NCBI GenBank assembly: GCA_937934115.1
Contig: CALHAH010000015.1
Location: forward strand, 62,001-126,000
Direction: 5' to 3'
Length of the DNA: 64,000 nt
Source: an uncultured Thermoanaerobaculum sp.
GTDB taxonomy: Bacteria; Acidobacteriota; Thermoanaerobaculia; Thermoanaerobaculales; Thermoanaerobaculaceae
Below, piece by piece: positions 17,037 to 25,471 of the stretch; the stretch's first letter is position 1; each line of letters opens with the position of its first letter. The notes under the pieces are model-generated. The model had not been told where the DNA came from. It saw nothing but the letters and a program-made list of their open reading frames with translations, and ran no database searches. Position numbers and translations under genes: made by a program.

Positions 17037-20000
17037 CTACCGGCATTGGACAAGTTCTCGGTAAAGGCCGGGTGGTAGAAAGGCCAGGGAAAGGTCGCCG
17101 CCTTGCAGTGCGTGGGCCAAGACCTGGTGCACGGGAAAATCCCTTAAGTTTTGCAAGCGTCGGGAAAGCTCGGCAAGGGAAAGGCCAGAGGGCAGAAAAC
17201 GGCCGTGACTGCAGATGGCCAGTTCGCTGGCAAGCAACAGGAGCTCCGGCTCCTGGGGGGCAAGGCGCAAGGCGTGTCCTAGGGCTTGGGAAGCCTTGCG
17301 CCAAAAATGGGCACGCGTTCGCGAGGTGCCGCTCACAGCAGCTGCCAGCTGAATCCCAGCCCACATCCCGAGGGCTTCACTGTCGCTGGCCAGTTCCTCG
17401 GTGCTTTTTACGAGCCCTTGGGCTTGATGCAAAAGGGAGGCTAGGTCTTCTTTGTGCTGAAGCCCGCGTCGAAGTCGTAACCAATACCATCGCAGCGAGT
17501 TAGGAAGCAACGTCGGCTCTTCAGGGTTCACGGTCCTCACGGCTTCTAGCAAACTTTGGGCAGCCTTGAGTTCTGGGAGCGAATCCTGGTCTTGCCAAAG
17601 TTTGTGAGTGGCGCGGAGCATGGCGCAAAGGGCGAGGTTGGTGAGTGCCACCGCATCCTGGGGGTTGCGGGTACGGGCCTTCAGTAGGGTTTCCTCGGCA
17701 CGGGCCACCTGCGGGAAAAAGTCTTCCCCCCGCAGGAGCTGCACCCAAGCTAGGACCCAATGGGTAGCGCCGAGGTTATCCAGCACTGCTTGTTGCTCGG
17801 GAGCGTGCTGCAGCACCGCTTCAAAGGCTTGAACAGCAGCTTCCAGGTTAGGTTGGGGATTTTTTCCCTCGCCGAGAGCCTCCAGGCCTGTTTCCAAGTG
17901 GATCAACCCTAGGTTGTTGGCAACCAGGGTGTTGGTGGGATCGCCCTCAAGGGACTGCGTGAGGTACGAAAGCGCTTCGCTGTTGAAAGCTTTTGCCTGT
18001 TCGCGAGTCTTGGCGGCAAAAGCCAGCAACCGCAGGCCAATCCCCTTTAACCCCAGGGCGTACGCGTCCTGGGGTTTGCGAGCCAAAAGCGGCGCAACGG
18101 CGCGATTCAGCTTGGCAAAGCCATCTTCCGGGTTTTCCCCCCGACGGGCAGCAAAGTCCATTTGCCGTAAGGCGAGCATGGCCAAAGTTTCGGTAGCGTG
18201 TCGGTTTTCCGCGTCGATGGCGGCAGCTTTCCCCGCGGCTTCTTCAGCCTTGGCCCACCACGGCTGGGGTTTTTCCCCTGTTTCTGCGGCAACGTTGGCT
18301 TTTTCCAGCCAGGCATTGGCTTGCCCCAAAATGGCCGCGGCCAAAGAGGGAGCCAGACGAGCGGCACGTTGGTAAAACTCCAAGGCCTTGTCCAGTTTTT
18401 CCCAGGCCTGGGCGTAATTCCCTTGGTCAGTGAGGCTTCGAGCCTGCGCCAAGTAAGAGTCCGCCAGCAGCTGCTCCACCTCGTAGGGCCACGCAGCCAC
18501 GGAGCGGGCCGCTTCCCCGTGTTTTATGACCTCGTCGTGGTTTCCTTCCAAAAAGGCAAGCTTGGCGGCTAAAAGATGCGCTGAGGGATCCAGGGACAAG
18601 CTGCGCAACAAATCGCGAGCTGGTTCTCGCAGGGTGCGGCGCAGTTCCGCTTCCCTGGCCTGCCGCAGCTCGCGGTTGGGGATGCGCCGGGCAAGCTCGT
18701 GCTCCTCTTGCCACTGTTGTAGGAGCGCCAGGCCCAAAGCTTGCCGCAGCTCCGGGGATTCAAGGCCCATGCCGCGGGCTTGCTCCAGCGCTTGGCGGGC
18801 TTGTAGGTACTCTCCCAACGCGAGAAAGGCGCGCCCTTGGAGCAGCAGGAGGGAGCTTTCCGAAAGCCCCTTGTGGCGGGCGAGCCGCACGCTGGCCTCC
18901 AGCTCCTTAAGCAGCTGGCGGCGCTTTTGGGAGATATCCTCGCCTTCGCGAGTGAGAGCAGCTCGCCATTGGCTTTCAATGCTCATAACCGACGTGAGCA
19001 AAGTGCTGCGCAGGGTTTTTTGCACCTTGCCCAGATTCCAATACCAAAAAAGGCTGCCCAGTGACCCCAAAACCGCTACCAAACCCAGGCCCGCCACCAG
19101 GTAGGTAGCGCGATGGCGGGTGAGGTGCTTTTTTACTACGTACCAGCGGCTGGGGGGATGGGCTGCCACCGGTTGGCCGGCGAGAAAACGCTCCAAGTCT
19201 TCTCCCAACGCTTGGGCGCTGAGGTACCGCTCTTGGGGGTCCCCCTTGAGGGCTTTGGCGATGATTAAGGCCAGGTCTTCCGGCACCGAAGCTGGTAAAG
19301 GCGGGGGTTTCCAGTTTGGTTTTTGAAAGGCAGCTAAAACCTCGCTCCAGCTTCCCGTAAGTGGCGGGTGGCCGGCAAGGGCGGCGTAAAGGGTTGCGCC
19401 CAAACTAAAAACGTCGGAAGCGGCACTGGGTGGAGAGCCTTTAAGCAGCTCTGGGGCCATATACGCCGGTGTTCCGGCAACCACTTCCGGGGATTCCTGG
19501 GAAAGACCAAAGTCTACCAGCGAGGCGCGCACCTCGTCCCCCTTTATCTCTACCAGAACGTTGCCGGGCTTGATGTCTCGGTGCAAAAGCTGGCGCTGGT
19601 GGGCAGCGTGGAGAGCCTGGGCTAACTGCACCCCAATTTTTGCAACCTGAGAGGGGGGCAGCTGGCCGCAGAGTTGCACCAAGCTTTTTCCCGGCACGTA
19701 GCGCATCACAATGAACGGAGCCTCGCCCGCTTCGCTCACTTCGTAAATGGGGCACACGTGAGGATGGTCCACGTGCGCTTGCGCCCGGGCCTCCTCCAAA
19801 ACTGCTTGCAGGTTAGCTACCGGCTTGCGAAGCACCTTAATGGCTACCCACCTTTGCAACACGGTGTCAAAGGCCCGAAACACCGTGCCCATGCCCCCGC
19901 TCCCCAGCGTTTCCACTTGCGTAAAGCGCTCAGGCAGGGAAAAGCTGGGTTTTTCCACCTCAGCATCGCGCGTGACCCTGACGGTAGCAGCAGCGGTTAC

Positions 20001-20186
20001 GGTCTCCCACTCCGCCACCAGTTCGCGGGGAAGTTTGCCGGAGCTTTGAAGTTCCTCCAGAAGCTGTGGGGGCGATTGGTCGGCACCTCGCGCCCGCAGG
20101 CTTGCGCGTGCCTCCTCCACATCCTCAGGGCTTACGATCCCTTGGGATACAAGCGTCGCAAGCAAACGCTCAAGGTCCCGGCTCAC
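17037..20186 (-). CDS. Membrane Ser/Thr protein kinase with a long TPR-like sensor tail
   Basis: About 1049 residues from GTG 20186, which has GGAG 5 nt upstream; a TTG at 20216 would add 10 residues. Residues about 88-340 form a Hanks-type kinase: GSGGMG glycine loop, VAIKV with Lys117, HRDIKPGN at 202-209, DFG at 225-227 and APE at 244-246, so it should be active. One membrane helix follows at about 362-383. The remaining roughly 660 residues are Ala/Leu-rich helical repeats resembling TPRs. A short helical domain (1-60) precedes the kinase. Topology suggests a cytoplasmic kinase and extracytoplasmic repeats. The target is unknown. Confidence 0.9.
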   Translation of the reverse strand: MSRDLERLLATLVSQGIVSPEDVEEARASLRARGADQSPPQLLEELQSSGKLPRELVAEWETVTAAATVRVTRDAEVEKPSFSLPERFTQVETLGSGGMGTVFRAFDTVLQRWVAIKVLRKPVANLQAVLEEARAQAHVDHPHVCPIYEVSEAGEAPFIVMRYVPGKSLVQLCGQLPPSQVAKIGVQLAQALHAAHQRQLLHRDIKPGNVLVEIKGDEVRASLVDFGLSQESPEVVAGTPAYMAPELLKGSPPSAASDVFSLGATLYAALAGHPPLTGSWSEVLAAFQKPNWKPPPLPASVPEDLALIIAKALKGDPQERYLSAQALGEDLERFLAGQPVAAHPPSRWYVVKKHLTRHRATYLVAGLGLVAVLGSLGSLFWYWNLGKVQKTLRSTLLTSVMSIESQWRAALTREGEDISQKRRQLLKELEASVRLARHKGLSESSLLLLQGRAFLALGEYLQARQALEQARGMGLESPELRQALGLALLQQWQEEHELARRIPNRELRQAREAELRRTLREPARDLLRSLSLDPSAHLLAAKLAFLEGNHDEVIKHGEAARSVAAWPYEVEQLLADSYLAQARSLTDQGNYAQAWEKLDKALEFYQRAARLAPSLAAAILGQANAWLEKANVAAETGEKPQPWWAKAEEAAGKAAAIDAENRHATETLAMLALRQMDFAARRGENPEDGFAKLNRAVAPLLARKPQDAYALGLKGIGLRLLAFAAKTREQAKAFNSEALSYLTQSLEGDPTNTLVANNLGLIHLETGLEALGEGKNPQPNLEAAVQAFEAVLQHAPEQQAVLDNLGATHWVLAWVQLLRGEDFFPQVARAEETLLKARTRNPQDAVALTNLALCAMLRATHKLWQDQDSLPELKAAQSLLEAVRTVNPEEPTLLPNSLRWYWLRLRRGLQHKEDLASLLHQAQGLVKSTEELASDSEALGMWAGIQLAAAVSGTSRTRAHFWRKASQALGHALRLAPQEPELLLLASELAICSHGRFLPSGLSLAELSRRLQNLRDFPVHQVLAHALQGGDLSLAFLPPGLYRELVQCR

Positions 20187-20291
20187 GCCAACTCCAATGT
20201 ACACCAGTGGGGACAAGCGGGCCGCGCACGCTCCTGCCCATTGCTGGCCGCATGGACCGTGAAAACCAGGTGCGCGCGCCCCACGAAATCT

Positions 20292-20358
20292 GTGGGGCCG
20301 CCGCTCCGCGGCGGCTATTCCCCATTTCCTTAAAATCCGCGCGGAGCGCGGGTCCCAC
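20292..20358 (+). repeat. Palindromic terminal-inverted-repeat element, copy 1
   Basis: The ends are GTGGGGCC and GGTCCCAC, which pair with one mismatch. Inside are two hairpins: 20297-20304 with 20308-20315 (8 bp perfect, loop TCC) and 20337-20342 with 20346-20351 (6 bp). The 67-bp unit recurs at 20391-20458 and 37598-37665. Confidence 0.8.
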
Positions 20359-20370
20359 AGTTTGCTTTTC

Positions 20371-20390
20371 GTGGGGCCGCCGGGAAAGAT
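20371..20390 (+). repeat. Partial copy of the palindromic element
   Basis: GTGGGGCCGCCGGGAAAGAT matches only the left end of the element between copies 1 and 2, as a truncated unit. Confidence 0.5.
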
Positions 20391-20458
20391 GTGGGGCCGG
20401 CGCTGCGCGGCGGCTATTTTCGCTTTGCCTCGAAACCCGCGCGGAGCGCGGGTCCCAC
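20391..20458 (+). repeat. Palindromic terminal-inverted-repeat element, copy 2
   Basis: Same organisation as copy 1: GTGGGGCC left end, a GC hairpin, a variable AT-richer centre, the CCGCGCGGAGCGCGG hairpin and the GGTCCCAC right end. Copies 1 and 2 share the right-flank text AGTTTG followed by a T-rich stretch, so the repeated unit may extend about 12 nt further. Confidence 0.8.
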
Positions 20459-20608
20459 AGTTTGTTTTTCACCTGCGACGCAGCGCGGCGTTTCTGCTTT
20501 CCTGCACCGCTCCGCTGTGAGCGTAAGCTTTGCCGGTGAACTGCGGGCTTGGGTTTTTTCCGGCAGGGAAGCGGTGTTACCATAACGTGCCCCCGGTGCG
20601 GGGCGGTT

Positions 20609-22144
20609 ATGACGGCCCATGAAACGGTCCTAATTCTCGATTTTGGTTCGCAGTACACCCAGCTCATTGCGCGGCGGGTGCGGGAACTGAAAGTTAAAAG
20701 CGAGATCGTGCCACCGCAAACGCCGGCCGAGGAAATCAAAAACCGCAACCCCATTGGTCTTGTGCTTTCGGGGGGGCCGGCCTCCGTTTACCAGCATGGG
20801 GCGGCGTTGCCCGATGCGGCGATCTTTTCCCTGGGTGTGCCGGTGCTGGGCCTCTGCTACGGGCAACAGGTAATGGCCAAGCTTTTAGGTGGGGAGGTGG
20901 CGGCGGCGGAACGGCGAGAGTTTGGCGCGGCGGAGCTGGAGGTGGACACGAACTGTCCATTGTTTGCGGGCTTGCCGCCGGTGCAGCGGGTGTGGATGTC
21001 CCATGGGGACAAGGTAACCGCTCTCCCTGCCGGTTTTCGTGTGGTTGCCCACACCGCCAACGCGCCCCACGCCGCCATGGCGTGGGAAGAGCGCAAGCTC
21101 TTCGGTCTCCAGTTCCACCCGGAGGTCAAACACACGGATTACGGAATGCAAATTCTGGACAACTTCCTCACGCTTTGCGGTGCCCGTCGAGATTGGACGC
21201 CGGCAAGCTTGCGGCAGGAGGCAGTGGCGGCCATACGCCAACAGGTGCAAGGCGGGCAAGTGATCGTGGCACTTTCCGGGGGGGTGGACTCCACGGTCAC
21301 AGCGCTTTTGTGTCGTGAGGCGGTAGGCGATGCCACGGTGCCAATTTTTGTGGACACGGGGCTTTTGCGCCTGGGCGAGGGCGACAAGGTTATGGAGCGC
21401 TTCGCCAACTACGGTCTGCACGTGCACCGGGTCAACGCGGCGGAGCGCTTTTTTGCGGCGCTGAAAGGGGTGGAAGATCCGGAGGAAAAGCGGCGGCGCG
21501 TAGGTCACGAGTTTATCGAGGTTTTTCGCCAGGAAGCACGGAAGTTTCTCAACGCTCGTTACTTAGCTCAAGGTACCCTGTACCCGGATGTGATTGAATC
21601 CACGTCGGTACGGGGACCATCCGCCACCATTAAAACCCACCACAACGTGGGGGGATTGCCGGCGGAGCTGGGTTTTGAACTGGTGGAACCTTTGCGTTTT
21701 CTCTTTAAGGACGAGGTTCGCAAGCTTGGGTTAGAGCTGGGTCTGCCCGAAGAGTTCGTCTACCGCCAGCCTTTCCCCGGGCCGGGACTGGCGGTGCGCA
21801 TTTTGGGGGAAGTAACACCGGAACGGGTGGCCCTGTTGCAAAAGGCAGACGCCATCTTTATGGAGGAGATCCGGCAAGCTGGGCTTTACCGGGACATTGC
21901 CCAAGCCCTGGCGGTGCTTTTGCCGGTGCGGTCGGTGGGGGTTATGGGCGATGCGCGCACCTATGAAAACGTGGTGGCGCTGCGGGCTGTGACCACGGAG
22001 GACTTCATGACCGCCGATTGGTACCGCTTCGAGGGCGACTTTTTAGACCGGGTGGCGCGGCGCATCGTGAACGAAGTGCGGGGCATCAACCGGGTGGTGT
22101 ACGACGTGACCTCGAAGCCGCCCGGGACCATCGAGTGGGAATAA
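20609..22144 (+). CDS. guaA: GMP synthase (glutamine-hydrolysing)
   Basis: 511 residues. It aminates XMP to GMP with glutamine as the nitrogen donor. The class I glutamine amidotransferase half has ILDFGSQYTQLIARRVREL and the nucleophile context LGLCYGQQV, followed by the His-Pro-Glu triad text QFHPEVKHT. The ATP-pyrophosphatase half begins with VALSGGVDSTVTALL, and the C-terminus has QPFPGPGLAVRILGE and the dimer end TSKPPGTIEWE. ATG 20609 was chosen at the start of the conserved domain; the frame is open about 60 nt upstream in the repeat-rich spacer. The ribosome site is weak. Confidence 0.96.
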   Translation: MTAHETVLILDFGSQYTQLIARRVRELKVKSEIVPPQTPAEEIKNRNPIGLVLSGGPASVYQHGAALPDAAIFSLGVPVLGLCYGQQVMAKLLGGEVAAAERREFGAAELEVDTNCPLFAGLPPVQRVWMSHGDKVTALPAGFRVVAHTANAPHAAMAWEERKLFGLQFHPEVKHTDYGMQILDNFLTLCGARRDWTPASLRQEAVAAIRQQVQGGQVIVALSGGVDSTVTALLCREAVGDATVPIFVDTGLLRLGEGDKVMERFANYGLHVHRVNAAERFFAALKGVEDPEEKRRRVGHEFIEVFRQEARKFLNARYLAQGTLYPDVIESTSVRGPSATIKTHHNVGGLPAELGFELVEPLRFLFKDEVRKLGLELGLPEEFVYRQPFPGPGLAVRILGEVTPERVALLQKADAIFMEEIRQAGLYRDIAQALAVLLPVRSVGVMGDARTYENVVALRAVTTEDFMTADWYRFEGDFLDRVARRIVNEVRGINRVVYDVTSKPPGTIEWE

Positions 22145-22150
22145 CGCAAA

Positions 22151-22175
22151 ACGCGGGAAGGCGAAGAACCCGCGT
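22151..22175 (+). promoter_or_regulatory. Short hairpin between guaA and the cPGPS-like gene
   Basis: ACGCGGG at 22151-22157 pairs perfectly with CCCGCGT at 22169-22175 across an 11-nt loop, just upstream of the GGAGGGAGGT ribosome site. There is no T-run, so it is not a standard terminator; it may protect or process the transcript end. Confidence 0.45.
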
Positions 22176-22190
22176 GGTCAGGAGGGAGGT

Positions 22191-23507
22191 ATGCCGAAAC
22201 GGAAAGTTATCATCATGGGTGCCGCTGGTCGGGACTTTCACAACTTTAACTGCCTTTTTCGCAACAACCCCGACGTGGAGGTGGTGGCTTTTACCGCCAC
22301 TCAAATCCCCAACATAGAGGGGCGGCTCTACCCGCCGGTTTTGGCGGGGCCGTTATACCCACAAGGCATTCCCATTTTCCCGGAAGCAGAGCTGGAACGC
22401 CTCATCAAACAGCACGATGTGGATGAGGTGTGGTTTTCCTACTCTGACGTGTCCCACCAGTACGTGATGGATAAGGGTTCCCACGTGGTGGCCTGGGGTG
22501 CCCACTTCGGTATTTGCTCGGCCCGGGACACCATGCTCCGCTCCCCAAAGCCGGTTATTGCCGTTACCGCGGTGCGCACGGGGGTGGGGAAGTCTCAAAC
22601 TACGCGGTACGTGTCGCGAATTTTGAAGAAGCTGGGCAAACGTGTGGTGGCGGTGCGTCACCCTATGCCCTACGGCGACTTGGCAAAACAAGTGTGCCAG
22701 CGCTTTGAAACTTACGAGGACCTGGATAGGCACGATTGCACCATTGAAGAACGGGAGGAGTACGAACCGCATATTGACAATGGTTTCGTGGTGTACGCCG
22801 GTGTGGACTACGAGGTCATCCTGCGGGAGGCGGAAAAAGAAGCGGACGTGATCCTCTGGGATGGAGGCAACAACGACACGCCGTTCTTCAAGCCTGACCT
22901 GCATATTACCCTGGTGGACCCCCACCGCCCCGGGCATGAACTCACCTACTACCCGGGCGAGACGAACTTCCTCATGGCAGATTTGCTCATCGTGAACAAA
23001 GTGCAAACCGCGGATCCGGTGAAGGTGGAGGAGGTGCTGGAAAACTGCCGCAAGTACAACCCTAAGGCCAAGGTGATCAAATGCGCTTCGGTGATTTCCG
23101 TGGACAAGCCCGAGCTCATTGCCGGCAAGCGGGCACTGGTGGTGGAGGATGGGCCGACCCTCACCCACGGAGGCATGAGCTACGGGGCCGGTTGGTTTGC
23201 AGCCAAAAACCACGGCGCGGCAGAAATTGTGGATCCCAGGCCTTACGCCGTGGGTACCATTGCCGAGACGTACCGCAAGTACCCCAACGCCGGCGCCATT
23301 CTCCCCGCCATGGGTTATTCGGATGAACAAATCGCTGACCTCGAGGCGACCATCAACGCTACGCCGTGCGACGTGGTGGTGGAAGGCACGCCCATTGACC
23401 TCACGCGCATCCTCAAGGTCAACAAGCCCATTGCCGAGGTGACCTACGAGTTGGAGGAGTTGGACGGCAACGTCATCGAGGAGATGGTGCGGCGAGTCGT
23501 GGGATAG
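22191..23507 (+). CDS. Cyclic 2,3-diphosphoglycerate synthetase-like P-loop protein
   Basis: 438 residues, ATG with an excellent GGAGGGAGGT site. The N-terminal part (RKVIIMGAAGRDFHNFN) looks like a Rossmann-type domain, followed by a P-loop-like AVTAVRTGVGKSQTTRYVS at residue about 122 and WDGGNNDTPFFKPD as a Walker B-type region. This full-length pattern is the one usually annotated as cPGPS, the enzyme making the thermoprotectant cyclic 2,3-diphosphoglycerate in some methanogens. The bacterial members have not, to my knowledge, all been tested, so the reaction here is uncertain. It follows guaA by 46 nt. Confidence 0.8.
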   Translation: MPKRKVIIMGAAGRDFHNFNCLFRNNPDVEVVAFTATQIPNIEGRLYPPVLAGPLYPQGIPIFPEAELERLIKQHDVDEVWFSYSDVSHQYVMDKGSHVVAWGAHFGICSARDTMLRSPKPVIAVTAVRTGVGKSQTTRYVSRILKKLGKRVVAVRHPMPYGDLAKQVCQRFETYEDLDRHDCTIEEREEYEPHIDNGFVVYAGVDYEVILREAEKEADVILWDGGNNDTPFFKPDLHITLVDPHRPGHELTYYPGETNFLMADLLIVNKVQTADPVKVEEVLENCRKYNPKAKVIKCASVISVDKPELIAGKRALVVEDGPTLTHGGMSYGAGWFAAKNHGAAEIVDPRPYAVGTIAETYRKYPNAGAILPAMGYSDEQIADLEATINATPCDVVVEGTPIDLTRILKVNKPIAEVTYELEELDGNVIEEMVRRVVG

Positions 23508-23562
23508 CTTTGAGACTGGCAAAAACTGGGGCGCTGCACCCAAGGGACAAACGGTAGGACAG

Positions 23563-23589
23563 CGAAACCCCGGTTCGTCCGGGGTTTCG
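23563..23589 (+). terminator. Strong hairpin after the cPGPS-like gene
   Basis: An 11-bp perfect stem (CGAAACCCCGG / CCGGGGTTTCG) with a TTCGT loop. No U-tract follows (GCTTGG), so it could also be a Rho-dependent or mRNA-end-protecting hairpin. Confidence 0.6.
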
Positions 23590-23699
23590 GCTTGGCGGAA
23601 GACCGCCCGGGTCTTAGCAGGCTGTGACGCGGTTGCAAGACCCGTTAAACGCCCGCGGCCACTTGGCAGTAATTAATTTGGTGCCGGCACCACCCAATG

Positions 23700-24635
23700 T
23701 CAAGGGGTGCCGATGGCGTCCACGATGGCCCGCGCGGCGGTCAAGGCCGCAAGGCCATCCTCGCCGGTAACCAAAGCCCCCTTTGTACCCTGGATGCGGG
23801 CGGCAAAGGCCTGGTGTTCCTGCGCCAAAGGCTCGGCTTTGCTGACCTCCACCGGCAACGGTACGATTTGCGGCTCTGGCCCGCTGCGATCGAGCCGGTA
23901 CGCGCTTACGGTTTGTTCGGCGTAATCCACGGAGTAATACGTATCCGGTGCAAACAACCTGAGCTTACGAACCCGTTCGGAAGAAACCCTACTGGCGGTG
24001 AGAGTCGCTACGCAACCGTTGGCAAAGGCCAGGCGCACGTTGGCCAAGTCCACCTGCGAAGAAAGCACCGGCACCCCCACCGCGCGAATCTCGGCAATGC
24101 CGTTGCCTTGGTTCAGGGCTTGGGCAATGTGGAGGTCGTGGATCATGAGGTCCAAAACCACGTCTACGTCCAGGCAGCGTCGGGTAAAAGGCGAAAGGCG
24201 TTGGGTTTCCAGGTAACGTGGCCGCGGGCGGCGGGCCAGGAGCGCTTGCACGGCCGGGTTGTAGTACTCCACGTGGCCCACACCCAGCACCACCCGGCGC
24301 TTTTGGGCTAAGCGTACCAGCTCTTCGCCCTCGCTGATGGTGGCAGCCAGGGGTTTTTCCACCAAAACGTGTTTGCCTTCTTCAAGGAAAATCCCAGCCA
24401 CCTCCCGGTGCGTGACCGTGGGCGTGGCGATGATAGCAGCTTCACAAACCGCTGCGGTTTCGGCCAAGGAACGCAGAGGTGTCACACCAAACTCAGCGCA
24501 GAGTTTTTCCAGCTTGGCTGTGTCCGTATCAAAAGCGCCCACGCAGCGCCAGAAGGGCAGGGTGGCCGCCAGTCGCAGATGGTGCTTGCCCAAGTGTCCA
24601 ATTCCCACCACCACCACAGCAATCGGGTCGCGCAT
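23700..24635 (-). CDS. Gfo/Idh/MocA-family NAD(P)-dependent oxidoreductase
   Basis: 311 residues. The N-terminal Rossmann fold has VVVGIGHLGKHHLRLAA, and HVLVEKPLAATISEGEEL carries the Glu-Lys-Pro signature of the family. The C-terminal alpha/beta domain includes DVVLDLMIHDLHIA. Such enzymes oxidise or reduce sugars and related alcohols. The text is reminiscent of UDP-GlcNAc 3-dehydrogenases (GnnA) that feed amide-linked lipid A synthesis, but no GnnB-like partner is adjacent and the substrate is a guess. It is divergent from tatD. Confidence 0.8.
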   Translation of the reverse strand: MRDPIAVVVVGIGHLGKHHLRLAATLPFWRCVGAFDTDTAKLEKLCAEFGVTPLRSLAETAAVCEAAIIATPTVTHREVAGIFLEEGKHVLVEKPLAATISEGEELVRLAQKRRVVLGVGHVEYYNPAVQALLARRPRPRYLETQRLSPFTRRCLDVDVVLDLMIHDLHIAQALNQGNGIAEIRAVGVPVLSSQVDLANVRLAFANGCVATLTASRVSSERVRKLRLFAPDTYYSVDYAEQTVSAYRLDRSGPEPQIVPLPVEVSKAEPLAQEHQAFAARIQGTKGALVTGEDGLAALTAARAIVDAIGTP

Positions 24636-24697
24636 GCGCCTATGGTGGCAAAGGTGGGGGCGGTGGGCAAGCGCTATGCTTTTGGCGGAGGCAGGGC

Positions 24698-25471
24698 ATG
24701 ACCGATTCCCACGTGCACTTGGCCATGTTTTCCCAAGGAGAAAGGCGCACGCTTTTTACGGAAGCCCAAGAAAACGGGGTGCAGCGGGTGCTGGTTCCAG
24801 CCACCGGTAAGGACGACCTCGAAACCGTGGCCCATCTTGTGGAAGAGCTGGGGGATGGTGTATTTATTGCCTTAGGCTTTCACCCTCATGCCGCTTCTGA
24901 GCTGGATTCCGGGTGGAAGGCGAAACTGGAAAAGCTTTTGGCCTCGCCGGGAGTGGTGGCGGTGGGGGAAATTGGTCTTGATTACCACTACATGAACTCG
25001 CCCAAGGAAGACCAGCTCAAGGCCTTCCGCTGGCAGCTTCGCTTGGCCCAGGAGGCGAGCTTGCCCGTGGTGCTGCATCACCGCGAGGCGTGGGAGGATT
25101 TTGTGACTTTGCTTAAGGAACAGTCTTCTACCCGCGGGGTGGCCCACTCCTTTACCGAAGGCGCGGAAGGCGTGGAGGTCATGGTTGGGCTTGGGCTTTA
25201 CGTGGGTATTTCCGGAATGGTGACCTTTCCCAGGGCAGACAACGTGCGGGCGGCGGCGCGAGTCTGCCCGCCCGATCGGCTCCTCTTGGAAACCGACGCG
25301 CCTTTCTTAGCCCCGGTACCCCATCGCGGAAAGCCCAACCGGCCCGCCTGGGTTCGTTTGGTGGGCGAGCGTGTGGCGAAGGAGAGGCAGGTCACCCAGG
25401 AACAACTGGAAAGACAAACGGATCGCAATTTCTTGCAACTGTTTGCCCCCGCCTTACTTTCCGAAGCTTAA
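24698..25471 (+). CDS. tatD: TatD-family metal-dependent deoxyribonuclease
   Basis: 257 residues. TatD enzymes are divalent-metal TIM-barrel hydrolases acting on DNA ends. The metal ligands appear in MTDSHVHLAMF (His-x-His), AVGEIGLDYHY (Glu), PVVLHHREAWEDF (His), GVAHSFTE (His) and LLLETDAPFL (Asp). The ATG at 24698 has a purine-rich site upstream; a TATGCT box at 24675-24680 may be its -10. The gene converges with the subtilisin gene and overlaps its stop region by 4 nt. Confidence 0.9.
   Translation: MTDSHVHLAMFSQGERRTLFTEAQENGVQRVLVPATGKDDLETVAHLVEELGDGVFIALGFHPHAASELDSGWKAKLEKLLASPGVVAVGEIGLDYHYMNSPKEDQLKAFRWQLRLAQEASLPVVLHHREAWEDFVTLLKEQSSTRGVAHSFTEGAEGVEVMVGLGLYVGISGMVTFPRADNVRAAARVCPPDRLLLETDAPFLAPVPHRGKPNRPAWVRLVGERVAKERQVTQEQLERQTDRNFLQLFAPALLSEA

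Noticed and set aside
20181-20216. TTG at 20216 as the kinase start
   Set aside because: No ribosome site precedes it; GTG 20186 has GGAG at 5 nt. The choice does not affect domains.
20292-20458. Tandem GC-rich repeats considered as a CRISPR array
   Set aside because: The units are themselves palindromic with terminal inverted repeats, only two full copies are adjacent, there are no equal-length spacers and no cas genes nearby.
22353-23543. 396-codon open frame on the minus strand opposite the cPGPS-like gene
   Set aside because: It mirrors the codons of a clear gene on the other strand, has no family motif and no ribosome site; GC-rich codon bias creates such frames.
24675-24697. tatD as a further leaderless gene
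   Set aside because: TATGCT lies 17 nt from the ATG and a purine-rich GGAGG-like site is present, so a normal leader is likelier.
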